A stretch of DNA of 7,071 bases, taken from the NCBI GenBank assembly GCA_026390285.1, contig JAPLGH010000158.1:1-7071 (forward strand), written 5' to 3'. This document shows, piece by piece, positions 1 through 6,666 of this stretch (the stretch's first letter is position 1; each line of letters starts with the position of its first letter). This DNA comes from Caldisericota bacterium (GTDB lineage: Bacteria; Caldisericota; Caldisericia; Cryosericales; Cryosericaceae). The position numbers were made by a program, and so were the translations under genes. Under the pieces are notes generated by a model. It saw only the letters and a list, made by a program, of their open reading frames with translations. It was not told the DNA's origin and searched no databases.

Positions 1-1
1 C

Positions 2-2005
2 GTGGTGCGCAAAGCTGTTCGCGACGCGTTCCAGAAACTTGATCCCCGCACTCTATGGCGAAATCCAGTTATGTTCGTCGTAGAGGTTGGCTCAATTATC
101 ACGACGGTCAATACGGTGTTGAGTGCTTTTCGGCATACGGGCTTCTGGTTCAATCTGCAGATTTCGCTGTGGCTCTGGTGTACGGTTCTGTTTGCCAATT
201 TCGCGGAGGCACTCGCGGAAGGACGTGGAAAGGCGCAGGCTGATTCGCTCAAGAAGACTCGCAACGAGGCAGTTGCCAACCGTCTTCGTTCAGATGGAAC
301 CACGGAGACTGTGGCAGCTACTGACCTCCTCAAAGGAGATACGGTCGTCGTCAGTGACAACGAGACGATCCCCAGCGATGGCGAGATTGTCGAAGGCGTA
401 GCATTGATTGATGAATCAGCCGTAACTGGCGAGTCAGCACCTGTCATCCGTGAGTCAGGAGGAGACCGCACTGGTGTTACCGGCGGGACTCGTGTATTGT
501 CCGGGACTATTCGCCTGCGTATCACCGCCAATATGGGCGATACGTTTCTGGACCAGATGATCGCGATGGTCGAGAGCTCTTCGCGGCGCAAGACGCCGAA
601 TGAGGTGGCTCTGGGAATTCTCCTCATTGGACTTACAGCTCTATTCATCGTTGTAACAATTACATTGCACCCATTCGCCGGATATATGAGCGTAACCGTC
701 GCTGTCCCCGTGCTGGTAGCACTTCTGGTCTGTCTTATGCCGACAACAATTGGCGGCCTGTTGCCCGCAATTGGCATTGCAGGAATGGACCGACTCATCG
801 AACATAACGTGATTGCGTTATCGGGCCGGGCCGTGGAGGCTTCAGGCGACGTTTCAGTCGTCCTGCTGGACAAGACCGGCACAATTACCCTGGGTAACCG
901 TATGGCAACCGAGTTTCTTCCTGCTGAGGGTGTCTCGGAGCAACAGTTGATAGAGAGTTCAGTACTTGCCTCGCTGGCAGACGATACCCCTGAGGGTCGT
1001 AGCATTGTCACGCTCGCCAAGCAGAGACTTGGCATACGTGGGCGCGACATCCGTGCCCCACAGGGATCCACGTTTGTTCCTTTCAGCGCCGATACGCGCA
1101 TGAGTGGCATTGACTATGCAGACAGGCATATCCGCAAAGGTGCTGTGGACGCAATAGAGGAATGGGTCAAGGGAAACGGGGGCGAATTCCCTAAAACAGT
1201 CCATACGTTGGTCGACAGTGTCGCCCGCCAGGGTGAAACACCCCTCGTGGTCTCAGATAGCGCGTCCATCATGGGTGTGATTCGCCTGAAAGATATCCTC
1301 AAACGGGACATGAAGGAACGATTGGGCCAGCTTCACGTACTCGGTATCAAATCGGTCATGATTACAGGTGACAACCCCCTAACCGCTGCAGCCATAGCAG
1401 CCGAGGCGGGGATCGACGATTTTGTCGCCCAGGCACGACCTGAGACGAAGCTCGACCTTATCCGGAAGTATCAGTCAAACGGCAGTATGGTCGCCATGAT
1501 CGGTGATGGAACCAACGACGCACCTGCTCTTGCACAGGCAGATGTAGGCGTTGCGATGAATGCAGGCACACAATCTGCGCGGGAAGCAGCAAATCTCGTT
1601 GATCTTGATTCGAATCCGACGAAGCTGTTGGACATTGTCGAGATTGGCAAACAGATTCTGATTACACGGGGCTCATTGACCACGTTCAGCATCGCGAACG
1701 ATGTCGCCAAGTACTTCGCCATTATCCCGGCGATTTTCGCTGCAACGTACCCGCAGCTGGCCATTCTCAATGTGATGCACCTGCATTCACCAGCGAGCGC
1801 CATTCTGTCGGCCGTTATCTTCAATGCTCTCATTATCCCATCGCTTATTCCACTCGCAATGCGAGGAGTCCAGTATCACCCCTCCAGCGCAAACGCACTG
1901 CTCTGGCGGAATCTTACCATCTATGGCGCCGGGGGATTGGCACTGCCATTTGTTGGCATCAGACTTATTGATGTGCTGCTCGTCGCCACTAAGGTTGTGC
2001 GGTAA
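2..2005 (+). CDS. kdpB: Potassium-transporting P-type ATPase subunit B, 5'-partial
   Basis: Catalytic subunit of the inner-membrane KdpFABC pump, which uses ATP to power high-affinity K+ uptake through KdpA. The visible 667 residues show the P-type ATPase signature DKTGT with the phosphorylated Asp at residue 290, the actuator-domain TGES loop at 142-145, nucleotide-domain Lys379 in KGAVDAI, and the hinge GDGTNDAP at 501-508. Membrane helices lie near residues 20-70, 200-260 (with the PTTIGG motif) and 560-660; the FSIANDVAKYF helix carries the family's Asp567 and Lys570 charge pair. Comparison with E. coli numbering (phospho-Asp 307) indicates that about 16-17 N-terminal residues lie left of the window, so the GTG at position 2 is probably internal, not the real start. 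Ser145 aligns with the serine whose phosphorylation inhibits E. coli KdpB. The stop is five bases from the spacer of kdpC's ribosome site, indicating one operon. Identity is very secure. Confidence 0.97.
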   Translation: MVRKAVRDAFQKLDPRTLWRNPVMFVVEVGSIITTVNTVLSAFRHTGFWFNLQISLWLWCTVLFANFAEALAEGRGKAQADSLKKTRNEAVANRLRSDGTTETVAATDLLKGDTVVVSDNETIPSDGEIVEGVALIDESAVTGESAPVIRESGGDRTGVTGGTRVLSGTIRLRITANMGDTFLDQMIAMVESSSRRKTPNEVALGILLIGLTALFIVVTITLHPFAGYMSVTVAVPVLVALLVCLMPTTIGGLLPAIGIAGMDRLIEHNVIALSGRAVEASGDVSVVLLDKTGTITLGNRMATEFLPAEGVSEQQLIESSVLASLADDTPEGRSIVTLAKQRLGIRGRDIRAPQGSTFVPFSADTRMSGIDYADRHIRKGAVDAIEEWVKGNGGEFPKTVHTLVDSVARQGETPLVVSDSASIMGVIRLKDILKRDMKERLGQLHVLGIKSVMITGDNPLTAAAIAAEAGIDDFVAQARPETKLDLIRKYQSNGSMVAMIGDGTNDAPALAQADVGVAMNAGTQSAREAANLVDLDSNPTKLLDIVEIGKQILITRGSLTTFSIANDVAKYFAIIPAIFAATYPQLAILNVMHLHSPASAILSAVIFNALIIPSLIPLAMRGVQYHPSSANALLWRNLTIYGAGGLALPFVGIRLIDVLLVATKVVR

Positions 2006-2010
2006 GGAGA
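2004..2010 (+). promoter_or_regulatory. Ribosome binding site of kdpC
   Basis: The sequence AAGGAGA overlaps the kdpB stop codon and sits 6-7 bases before the ATG at 2017. It decides the kdpC start: an in-frame TTG at 2011 directly abuts this site and is too close to be used. The overlap with the kdpB stop suggests translational coupling. Confidence 0.8.
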
Positions 2011-2016
2011 TTGGAC

Positions 2017-2589
2017 ATGAAAGAACTAAAGAGAGCGCTGATCGTTTTTGGAGTCCTTGTTATCATCACAGGAGTCATCTACCCACTCACTGTGACAGGC
2101 ATTGCGCAACTGACAATGTCTCACCCTGCCAACGGAAGTCTTGTTACAGTAAACGGACATGTCGTCGGCTCTGAACTCATCGGCCAGCAATGGACATCAC
2201 CGAAGTACTTCCATGGCCGCCCTTCAGCCACGGAATATGACGCTTCAAATTCCGGTGGATCGAATCTCGGACCCTCAAATCCTACCCTGGAGAAAAGCGT
2301 CGCAGAACGAATCGCCGAAGTCCGCTCCGAGAACGGTCTGGCTGCAGACGCAACCGTTCCTGCCGATCTGGTAACGGCATCTGCAAGCGGTCTGGATCCA
2401 GACATCAGCCCAGAATCCGCCCTGCTGCAAGTGCGACGTGTCGCTGCTGCACGCGGCCTTGCACCGAGTGCAGTCGAAGATCTTGTCACGGTCAATACCA
2501 GGAAGCCCTTCTTCGGTATCTGGGGACAATCGCGCGTGAATGTCCTCGAACTCAACATTGCCCTGGACAAGCTCTCAGAAACACACTGA
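2017..2589 (+). CDS. kdpC: Potassium-transporting ATPase subunit C
   Basis: Accessory subunit of the KdpFABC K+ pump, a single-pass membrane protein that stabilises the complex and is thought to raise its ATP affinity. The protein is 190 residues, the usual family length. A hydrophobic helix spans about residues 5-28 (ALIVFGVLVIITGVIYPLT). The periplasmic part carries the family's typical blocks: GSELIGQQW, the FHGRPSA block, SGGSNLGPSNP near residues 75-85, SGLDPDISPESA near 127-138, and a C-terminal GIWGQSRVNVLELN. The start at ATG 2017 is chosen over TTG 2011 because AAGGAG at 2004-2009 is correctly spaced only for the ATG. It lies between kdpB and the kdpD-like gene; its TGA stop is one base from the kdpD ATG, so the three are almost surely cotranscribed. 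No odd features. Confidence 0.96.
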   Translation: MKELKRALIVFGVLVIITGVIYPLTVTGIAQLTMSHPANGSLVTVNGHVVGSELIGQQWTSPKYFHGRPSATEYDASNSGGSNLGPSNPTLEKSVAERIAEVRSENGLAADATVPADLVTASASGLDPDISPESALLQVRRVAAARGLAPSAVEDLVTVNTRKPFFGIWGQSRVNVLELNIALDKLSETH

Positions 2590-2590
2590 C

Positions 2591-4558
2591 ATGAACGAGG
2601 AACAACGGCCGAACCCGGACATACTTCTGCATCGTCTGCAACAGGAAGAAGCAGATCAGGAATCCCACCGCAAAGGTCACCTGAAGATATACCTCGGTTA
2701 TGCCGCCGGCGTTGGCAAGACCTACGGAATGCTGGAAGAAGCAAGAAACCTCAAGAACCAAGGGGTAGATGTTGTTATTGGCCTCATCGAAACTCATGGG
2801 CGAGCAGAAACTGAGGCGCTTGTCAAGAATCTGGAGATTGTTCCGCGCCGCGCCGTCGCATATGGGGGTCTCGAGCTCGATGACCTGGATGTCCATGCCA
2901 TCCTCGCACGCAAACCAACCGTCGTTCTGGTGGATGAACTTGCCCACACAAACGTTCCAGGAAGCCGATATCAGAAAAGGTTCCAAGACGTAAAGGAGCT
3001 GTTGGATGCAGGCATCAGCGTTCTAACGACCCTCAACATTCAGCACATCGAAAGTGCTGTCGACGTTGTTTACCAGATTACGGGCGTTCGCCAGCAGGAG
3101 ACGGTACCCGATCACATTCTTGAGCTAGCCGACGAGATCGAGGTCGTCGACGTTTCGCCCGAAGCACTGCAACAGCGACTGGCTGAAGGCAAGATCTACA
3201 TCCCCGACAAGGCAAAACAGGCAATGCACCGCTTTTTCCGTAGAGGAAATCTGTTGGCGCTGCGGGAGCTTGCGTTGCGCTATGCCGCCCGACGCGTTGA
3301 CGAAGATATGCGCAACTACATGCAGCGCAAGACCATAGCTGGGCCCTGGCACGCCGGTACTCGCATCATGGCATGTGTGAGACCTGACAGAAGTGCAGAA
3401 GGACTTGTACGCATCGCGCATGGGATGGCAGCAGATCTCGATGCCCCGTGGTATGTCGTCTACGTTGAATCGCCTCAGACCAGCCAGGCAAGCGATCCAG
3501 CCCGTGATGCGCTTACACGTTCCTTCAACCTTGCTGAGGAGCTGGGCGGCAAAGTCGTGATTCTTCCGGCAACGCACATTGCCGATACAGTGCTGGATTT
3601 CGCTCACGACAAGAATATCACCTTAATCATTGTCGGTCTCTCACGTCGGTCACGCTGGCACAAATTTCCACAGAGCTCCGTCGCAGCCGATATTGTACGA
3701 AAAGCTGGTTCTATTCATGTTCTTGTCGTGGGAGACACTGACGAAGCGGCTGGTCCAGTCCGATCACGCGAAGCACGGGCAGCGCGACGGAGGTGGGCAT
3801 CGATTATGTGGCCAGTCGCTCTCGTCGGATGTGCTACGGTGGTCTGCGCTCTTCTGCGCCAATATGTCAGCCCTTCTGATGTTCCACTTGTCATGCTTCT
3901 TCCAGTGGTGTTCAGTAGCGTTCTGTGGGGACTTGCAGCAGGCCTTGTTTCGTCAATGACCGCTATTGTTGCTTTTGATCTCTTTTTTGTGCCACCGTAT
4001 TTCTCGTTTACAATCGGCGATCTGAAGCAGTATGCACCGACGTTTCTTATCTTCATCATTGTTGGTGTCGTAACAAGTTTGCTTGAAGATACTATCCTGA
4101 GACAGGAAACGAGGGGAAGACAGCGAGAACGATTTGTCTCTACGGTTTACGAGTTCAGCCATGATCTCATGGCCGGACGATCGCTGGAAGAAAACCTCAC
4201 TCAAGCGACACGCGATATTGCCGAGGCATTCAATTGTGATGTTGTGGTCCTGATGCCAGAGCGTCCCGGTGTCCTGACGCCTCGCGCCAGCATAGGAAAC
4301 CTGCAAACGCTTGACGACAATGCAATCGGTGTGGCAATGTGGACTCTCAATCAGGGACAGCCGGCTGGACATGGGACAGAAACGTTATCCCACATTGACT
4401 GGTCATTTTACCCCCTCATCGCTCACGAACGGGCCATCGGTGTCCTCGGCATCCAATTGCACGGTGAATCCGCATCCAGCCCGCTTGAACAGCGTCAACT
4501 CATAGATGCCTTTGCAAACATCCTGGCGCTCTTTGTCGCGAGGAATGTCTCTTCCTAG
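2591..4558 (+). CDS. kdpD: KdpD-type sensor protein lacking the histidine-kinase core
   Basis: K+-homeostasis sensor related to the N-terminal two thirds of KdpD, 655 residues against about 890 for the full E. coli kinase. Domains in order: KdpD nucleotide-binding domain (about 28-230) with GVGKT (Lys43) and VDELAHTN (Asp115); a universal-stress-protein-like domain (about 253-382) with the GLSRRSRW nucleotide-loop segment; four membrane helices (about 402-424, 431-467, 480-499; DUF4118 type); and a GAF domain (about 520-655). The protein ends exactly where the phospho-histidine and ATPase domains would begin, so it cannot autophosphorylate by the canonical route. The start at ATG 2591 gives MNEEQRPNPDILL, which matches KdpD N-termini; no clear Shine-Dalgarno site precedes it, and it is one base after kdpC, so coupling is likely. 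Short KdpDs without kinase cores are known, for example in cyanobacteria. It may pair with a separate kinase, bind a nucleotide ligand, or act on the pump directly; this is inference. The gene name denotes homology, not proven kinase function. Confidence 0.92.
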   Translation: MNEEQRPNPDILLHRLQQEEADQESHRKGHLKIYLGYAAGVGKTYGMLEEARNLKNQGVDVVIGLIETHGRAETEALVKNLEIVPRRAVAYGGLELDDLDVHAILARKPTVVLVDELAHTNVPGSRYQKRFQDVKELLDAGISVLTTLNIQHIESAVDVVYQITGVRQQETVPDHILELADEIEVVDVSPEALQQRLAEGKIYIPDKAKQAMHRFFRRGNLLALRELALRYAARRVDEDMRNYMQRKTIAGPWHAGTRIMACVRPDRSAEGLVRIAHGMAADLDAPWYVVYVESPQTSQASDPARDALTRSFNLAEELGGKVVILPATHIADTVLDFAHDKNITLIIVGLSRRSRWHKFPQSSVAADIVRKAGSIHVLVVGDTDEAAGPVRSREARAARRRWASIMWPVALVGCATVVCALLRQYVSPSDVPLVMLLPVVFSSVLWGLAAGLVSSMTAIVAFDLFFVPPYFSFTIGDLKQYAPTFLIFIIVGVVTSLLEDTILRQETRGRQRERFVSTVYEFSHDLMAGRSLEENLTQATRDIAEAFNCDVVVLMPERPGVLTPRASIGNLQTLDDNAIGVAMWTLNQGQPAGHGTETLSHIDWSFYPLIAHERAIGVLGIQLHGESASSPLEQRQLIDAFANILALFVARNVSS

Positions 4559-4587
4559 TGTTCTACCTTTCTCTGCAGAAAAGCATA
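4559..4587. other. Convergent junction without a clear terminator
   Basis: Only 29 bases separate the kdpD-like stop from the stop of yraN on the opposite strand. The only inverted repeat is TTTCT-CTGC-AGAAA (4568-4581), an AT-rich five-pair stem with no following T tract in either direction. I see no remnant of a kinase domain here in any frame. Confidence 0.6.
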
Positions 4588-4965
4588 CTATGCGAGGATA
4601 TCCTCCAGAAACTCGATACACGGCGCGGCTGTATCACTCATCAGGATACTCATCGCATCGATGTGGATATCCCGCGTGCGCCGCGTCAGACCAGGAATCC
4701 CCGCCGCAAGAGCGGCCATGGTCGACCGTCTCAAATGCTCCTGCTTGCGACGGTCTATGGCCTCAAGAGGGCTTCCATATCCTGTCCCCCTCCTCGTCTT
4801 GACTTCAACCACATGAACGTGGCCGTTCTTCTCGGCGATGACATCCAGCTCTCCGTAACTGGTACAAAGGTTTCTGGCCACGACGCGGAAGCCGTGGTCA
4901 GTCAACCATCGAGCCGCAAGTTCCTCACCTGCGTTTCCCAGCGCCCGGTTGTGCTGCCCGCCCAA
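4588..4965 (-). CDS. yraN: UPF0102 family protein YraN, nuclease-fold
   Basis: Small protein of the UPF0102/YraN family, 125 residues, the usual size. The family has a restriction-endonuclease-like fold, but its cellular role is not established. The visible family blocks are GNAGEELAARWL (about 10-21), the RNL..SYGELDVIA block (about 31-44) and VHVVEVKTRRG (about 50-60). GELD together with EVK is the PD-(D/E)XK-type metal-binding pattern, so the nuclease residues are intact. The start is TTG at 4965; it is supported by GAGGAG at 4973-4978 with a seven-base spacer. This puts the first 41 bases inside the 3' end of rnhB, so the two genes are translationally linked. The rnhB-yraN pairing is common in bacteria. 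The gene ends 29 bases from the convergent kdpD-like gene. Confidence 0.9.
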   Translation of the reverse strand: MGGQHNRALGNAGEELAARWLTDHGFRVVARNLCTSYGELDVIAEKNGHVHVVEVKTRRGTGYGSPLEAIDRRKQEHLRRSTMAALAAGIPGLTRRTRDIHIDAMSILMSDTAAPCIEFLEDILA

Positions 4966-5632
4966 GCGGCAACTCCTCAGTCTCTACAAGTTGTTTGACA
5001 ACAAACGTCCGCCGGTGTTCGCCAGACGGCCCCCCGGTCCGAAGGGCCTGAATGTGCTCATGCGTTCCATAGCCGACGTTGCCCTCGAATCCATACCCGT
5101 GAACATGTCGAGCCATAACGCGCATGGCAGCATCTCGTGATACCTTGGCAGCGATGCTGGCACCGGCAACTGATAGCAGTGTCGCATCTGCATCGATGAT
5201 TGCCATGGAGATCAGATGCTCCTCACCTTCGAGGAAAGGCGGGAGCAGTGGACCATCGACGACGACACCAATGCGTGAACCGATGCCCCAGTGCTGTCTG
5301 ACTGCAGGCAAGAGAAGGAGGAGAGCCTTCTCCATAGCCCGGTAAGTTGCCTGAAGAATCCCGTCCGCGTCGATCTCGGCTGCCGTGGAACTTCCTGTCG
5401 CAAACAGTGCGTGCGCCGGCAGAAGCTCGAATGCCTGCTCCCGCTGGTGCTGACTCAGCAGCTTCGAATCATTGATGAACATAGTGCCCCGCGGATCCAT
5501 GATGGCGCAGGCGCCCGCATAGACTGGCCCCGCCAGCGCCCCCCTGCCCGCCTCGTCGATCCCGATGACAACGTCCAGCTCATACCGGGACTTGATTCCT
5601 TGCTCAAAGAGCGCTAGAGCTTCATGTCGCAT
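4925..5632 (-). CDS. rnhB: Ribonuclease HII
   Basis: Endonuclease that cuts the RNA strand of RNA-DNA hybrids and nicks 5' of single ribonucleotides misincorporated in DNA, starting ribonucleotide excision repair in the cytoplasm. The protein has 235 residues. The active-site motif GIDEAGRG lies at 24-31, with metal ligands Asp26 and Glu27. Further family blocks follow: NDSKLLS near 54-60, the VVVDGP strand with its conserved Asp, GASIAAKVSRD with the conserved Lys and final Asp, and GYGTHEHIQAL followed by GPS..HRRTF, which substrate-binding regions of this family share. After HRRTF there is a short, poorly conserved basic tail ending in GAGKRR, part of which overlaps yraN. The ATG at 5632 has GGGGAGA at 5638-5644, spacer five. 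An intrinsic terminator lies just upstream, so rnhB-yraN needs readthrough or a promoter inside lepB; I could not identify one. Confidence 0.96.
   Translation of the reverse strand: MRHEALALFEQGIKSRYELDVVIGIDEAGRGALAGPVYAGACAIMDPRGTMFINDSKLLSQHQREQAFELLPAHALFATGSSTAAEIDADGILQATYRAMEKALLLLLPAVRQHWGIGSRIGVVVDGPLLPPFLEGEEHLISMAIIDADATLLSVAGASIAAKVSRDAAMRVMARHVHGYGFEGNVGYGTHEHIQALRTGGPSGEHRRTFVVKQLVETEELPLGRAAQPGAGKRR
4973..4978 (-). promoter_or_regulatory. Ribosome binding site of yraN, inside rnhB
   Basis: GAGGAG on the minus strand, seven bases before the TTG at 4965. It lies inside the rnhB reading frame and is the main reason for accepting a TTG start and a 41-base overlap. Confidence 0.7.
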
Positions 5633-5656
5633 ATCGTTCTCCCCGTCCGCCGATGG

Positions 5657-5685
5657 AAAAACCCTCCCCGTCGAAACGAGGAGGG
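5657..5685 (-). terminator. Rho-independent terminator after lepB
   Basis: Read on the minus strand, the stem arms are CCCTCC-T-CGT and ACG-G-GGAGGG around a TTCG loop, giving ten pairs with one U-G wobble in RNA, followed at once by TTTTT. It begins 17 bases after the lepB stop and ends 25 bases before the rnhB start. All parts of an intrinsic terminator are present. Efficiency cannot be judged from sequence, and some readthrough into rnhB is likely. Confidence 0.9.
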
Positions 5686-5701
5686 CTGATGATCGCCGCT
5701 G

Positions 5702-6241
5702 CTATTGTGCGAGGCCTGTCTGGGCTCGAAGCACAACGAAGTGCTTGAGGGGCCAGTAGGCAAACATCGCGCGGCCGATGATGGAACTCGTCGAAACGGT
5801 GCCAAAGGAACGCGAGTCGAGACTCACCGCCCGATTGTCTCCCATCACGAAGAACTGTCCCTGGGGGACTGGAGTCGGCGAGAAATCCGGCATGACGTAT
5901 CCGTGTAAATAGGGCTCATCGGCTGCCTTGCCGTCCACGTACATCTTGCCGTCCTTTGCCTCCACAATTTCACCAGGGAGGCCAATGACACGCTTGATAT
6001 ACGGATCACCAGTCGTGACGCCGGGTGGCCAGAAGATAATGACGTCCCCCCGTCGCGGCTGATGAAACTGGTACGAGAGCTTGTCTACCATAACGAGATC
6101 GTCCGGAAATACAGTGGTCTCCATCGACGACATCTGAATCCGGTACGGCTGCACCACCCAGTGACGCAGTGCATATGAAGCGCCGAACGCGACCGCGATG
6201 ATGATAACCCAGTCAAGTACTTCGCGAATGGCCTTGTTCAA
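5702..6241 (-). CDS. lepB: Signal peptidase I
   Basis: Membrane-bound serine protease that removes signal peptides from exported proteins on the outer face of the cytoplasmic membrane. The protein has 179 residues, typical for single-helix enzymes. One membrane helix covers about residues 11-30. The catalytic Ser39 lies in SSMETT, the general-base Lys83 in the YIKRVIGLPGE block (81-91), and the box-E motif at 134-147 reads GDNRAVSLDSRSFG. Two departures from the common pattern are seen: the G-x-S-M-x-P-T-L motif lacks both its Gly and its Pro, and box E has AVS where NS is usual; both catalytic residues are intact. The start is TTG at 6241, the only start codon between an in-frame TAG (the rplS stop) and the conserved region; the Shine-Dalgarno-like GAGAAG is weak, eight bases upstream, suggesting coupling to rplS. 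A terminator follows. Confidence 0.95.
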   Translation of the reverse strand: MNKAIREVLDWVIIIAVAFGASYALRHWVVQPYRIQMSSMETTVFPDDLVMVDKLSYQFHQPRRGDVIIFWPPGVTTGDPYIKRVIGLPGEIVEAKDGKMYVDGKAADEPYLHGYVMPDFSPTPVPQGQFFVMGDNRAVSLDSRSFGTVSTSSIIGRAMFAYWPLKHFVVLRAQTGLAQ

Positions 6242-6244
6242 AGA

Positions 6245-6592
6245 CTAGACTTCTCTCTTCTCCTTGACATTGCGAGCCGTGCCGACTCTGTCTCTGAGAT
6301 AGTACAGCTTCGCACGACGGACATCGCCGTGGCGCACGACCTCCAGTCTGGCAATCATCGGAGAGTAAAGCGGGAAGACTTTCTCTACACCAATACCAGA
6401 GGAGATCTTGCGGACTGTAAACGTTTCACGGCTGCCGCCGCCCTTCTTGGCAATGACGAGACCCTCAAATACCTGGATTCTCTTCTTGCCACCTTCAACA
6501 ATGTTGATGTGAACCTTGACAGTATCCCCGACCAGAAGGACAGGCATGTCAGGTTTCACATATCTGCTCTCTACAAGATCAATTGCATTCAT
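6245..6592 (-). CDS. rplS: 50S ribosomal protein L19
   Basis: Large-subunit ribosomal protein located at the interface with the 30S subunit. The protein has 115 residues, the standard length. Family blocks seen are DTVKVHINIVEG.KKRIQVFEG (about 23-45), the basic KKGGGSRETFTVRKIS block (about 50-65), GIGVEKVFPLYSP (about 67-79) and a C-terminal RRAKLYYLRDRVGTARNVKE. ATG 6592 is chosen because AAAGGAG at 6600-6606 stands seven bases before it and MNAIDLVE matches the family's N-terminus; the frame is open further upstream, but that part is not L19-like. It leads the rplS-lepB unit; lepB begins in the same frame after TAG TCT. trmD, the usual upstream neighbour, is absent, and a promoter sits just ahead. 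Confidence 0.97.
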   Translation of the reverse strand: MNAIDLVESRYVKPDMPVLLVGDTVKVHINIVEGGKKRIQVFEGLVIAKKGGGSRETFTVRKISSGIGVEKVFPLYSPMIARLEVVRHGDVRRAKLYYLRDRVGTARNVKEKREV

Positions 6593-6599
6593 TTCAGAA

Positions 6600-6606
6600 C
6601 TCCTTT
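6600..6606 (-). promoter_or_regulatory. Ribosome binding site of rplS
   Basis: AAAGGAG on the minus strand with a seven-base spacer before ATG 6592. It fixes the rplS start at 6592 rather than at upstream in-frame codons, and its strength fits a highly expressed ribosomal gene. Confidence 0.85.
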
Positions 6607-6638
6607 CACCGGGCTGACATACATACACACAAACACAT

Positions 6639-6666
6639 AGTCTAGCAGAACGCCCACGTTTATCAA
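6639..6666 (-). promoter_or_regulatory. Predicted sigma-70-type promoter of rplS-lepB
   Basis: On the minus strand, TTGATA (6661-6666, five of six consensus bases) is followed after 16 bases by TAGACT (6639-6644, four of six). Transcription would begin near 6632 and give a leader of about 40 bases rich in GT/AT repeats before the Shine-Dalgarno site. The position fits the absence of an upstream trmD operon. This is prediction by eye only. Confidence 0.55.

Noticed and set aside
2540..2590. Earlier in-frame start for the kdpD-like gene inside kdpC
   Set aside because: The added residues do not resemble KdpD N-termini, whereas ATG 2591 gives the familiar start directly after the kdpC stop.
2121..2744. 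Long open frame (207 codons) on the minus strand across kdpC and kdpD
   Set aside because: It is antisense to two well-recognised genes, has a Ser/Arg/Cys-rich composition with no family-like motifs, and is a shadow of their codon use.
3125..3607. Minus-strand open frame of 160 codons inside kdpD
   Set aside because: It is fully antisense to the conserved KdpD domains, with no recognisable motif.
4157..4168. Ser-His-Asp-Leu at residues 523-526 of the KdpD-like protein, resembling the kinase H-box SHDLRTPL
   Set aside because: It lies in the linker between the last membrane helix and GAF, is followed by MAGRSLEENL rather than RTPL, and no ATPase domain follows. It is a chance match.
4615..4635. 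GATACA...TGTATC hairpin near the end of yraN as a kdp operon terminator
   Set aside because: It lies within yraN coding sequence, has only six pairs around a nine-base loop, and no T tract follows on either strand.
6618..6639. CA/TA-rich tract as a CRISPR or mobile-element repeat
   Set aside because: It is a single short low-complexity run with no spacers, flanking duplications or transposase gene.
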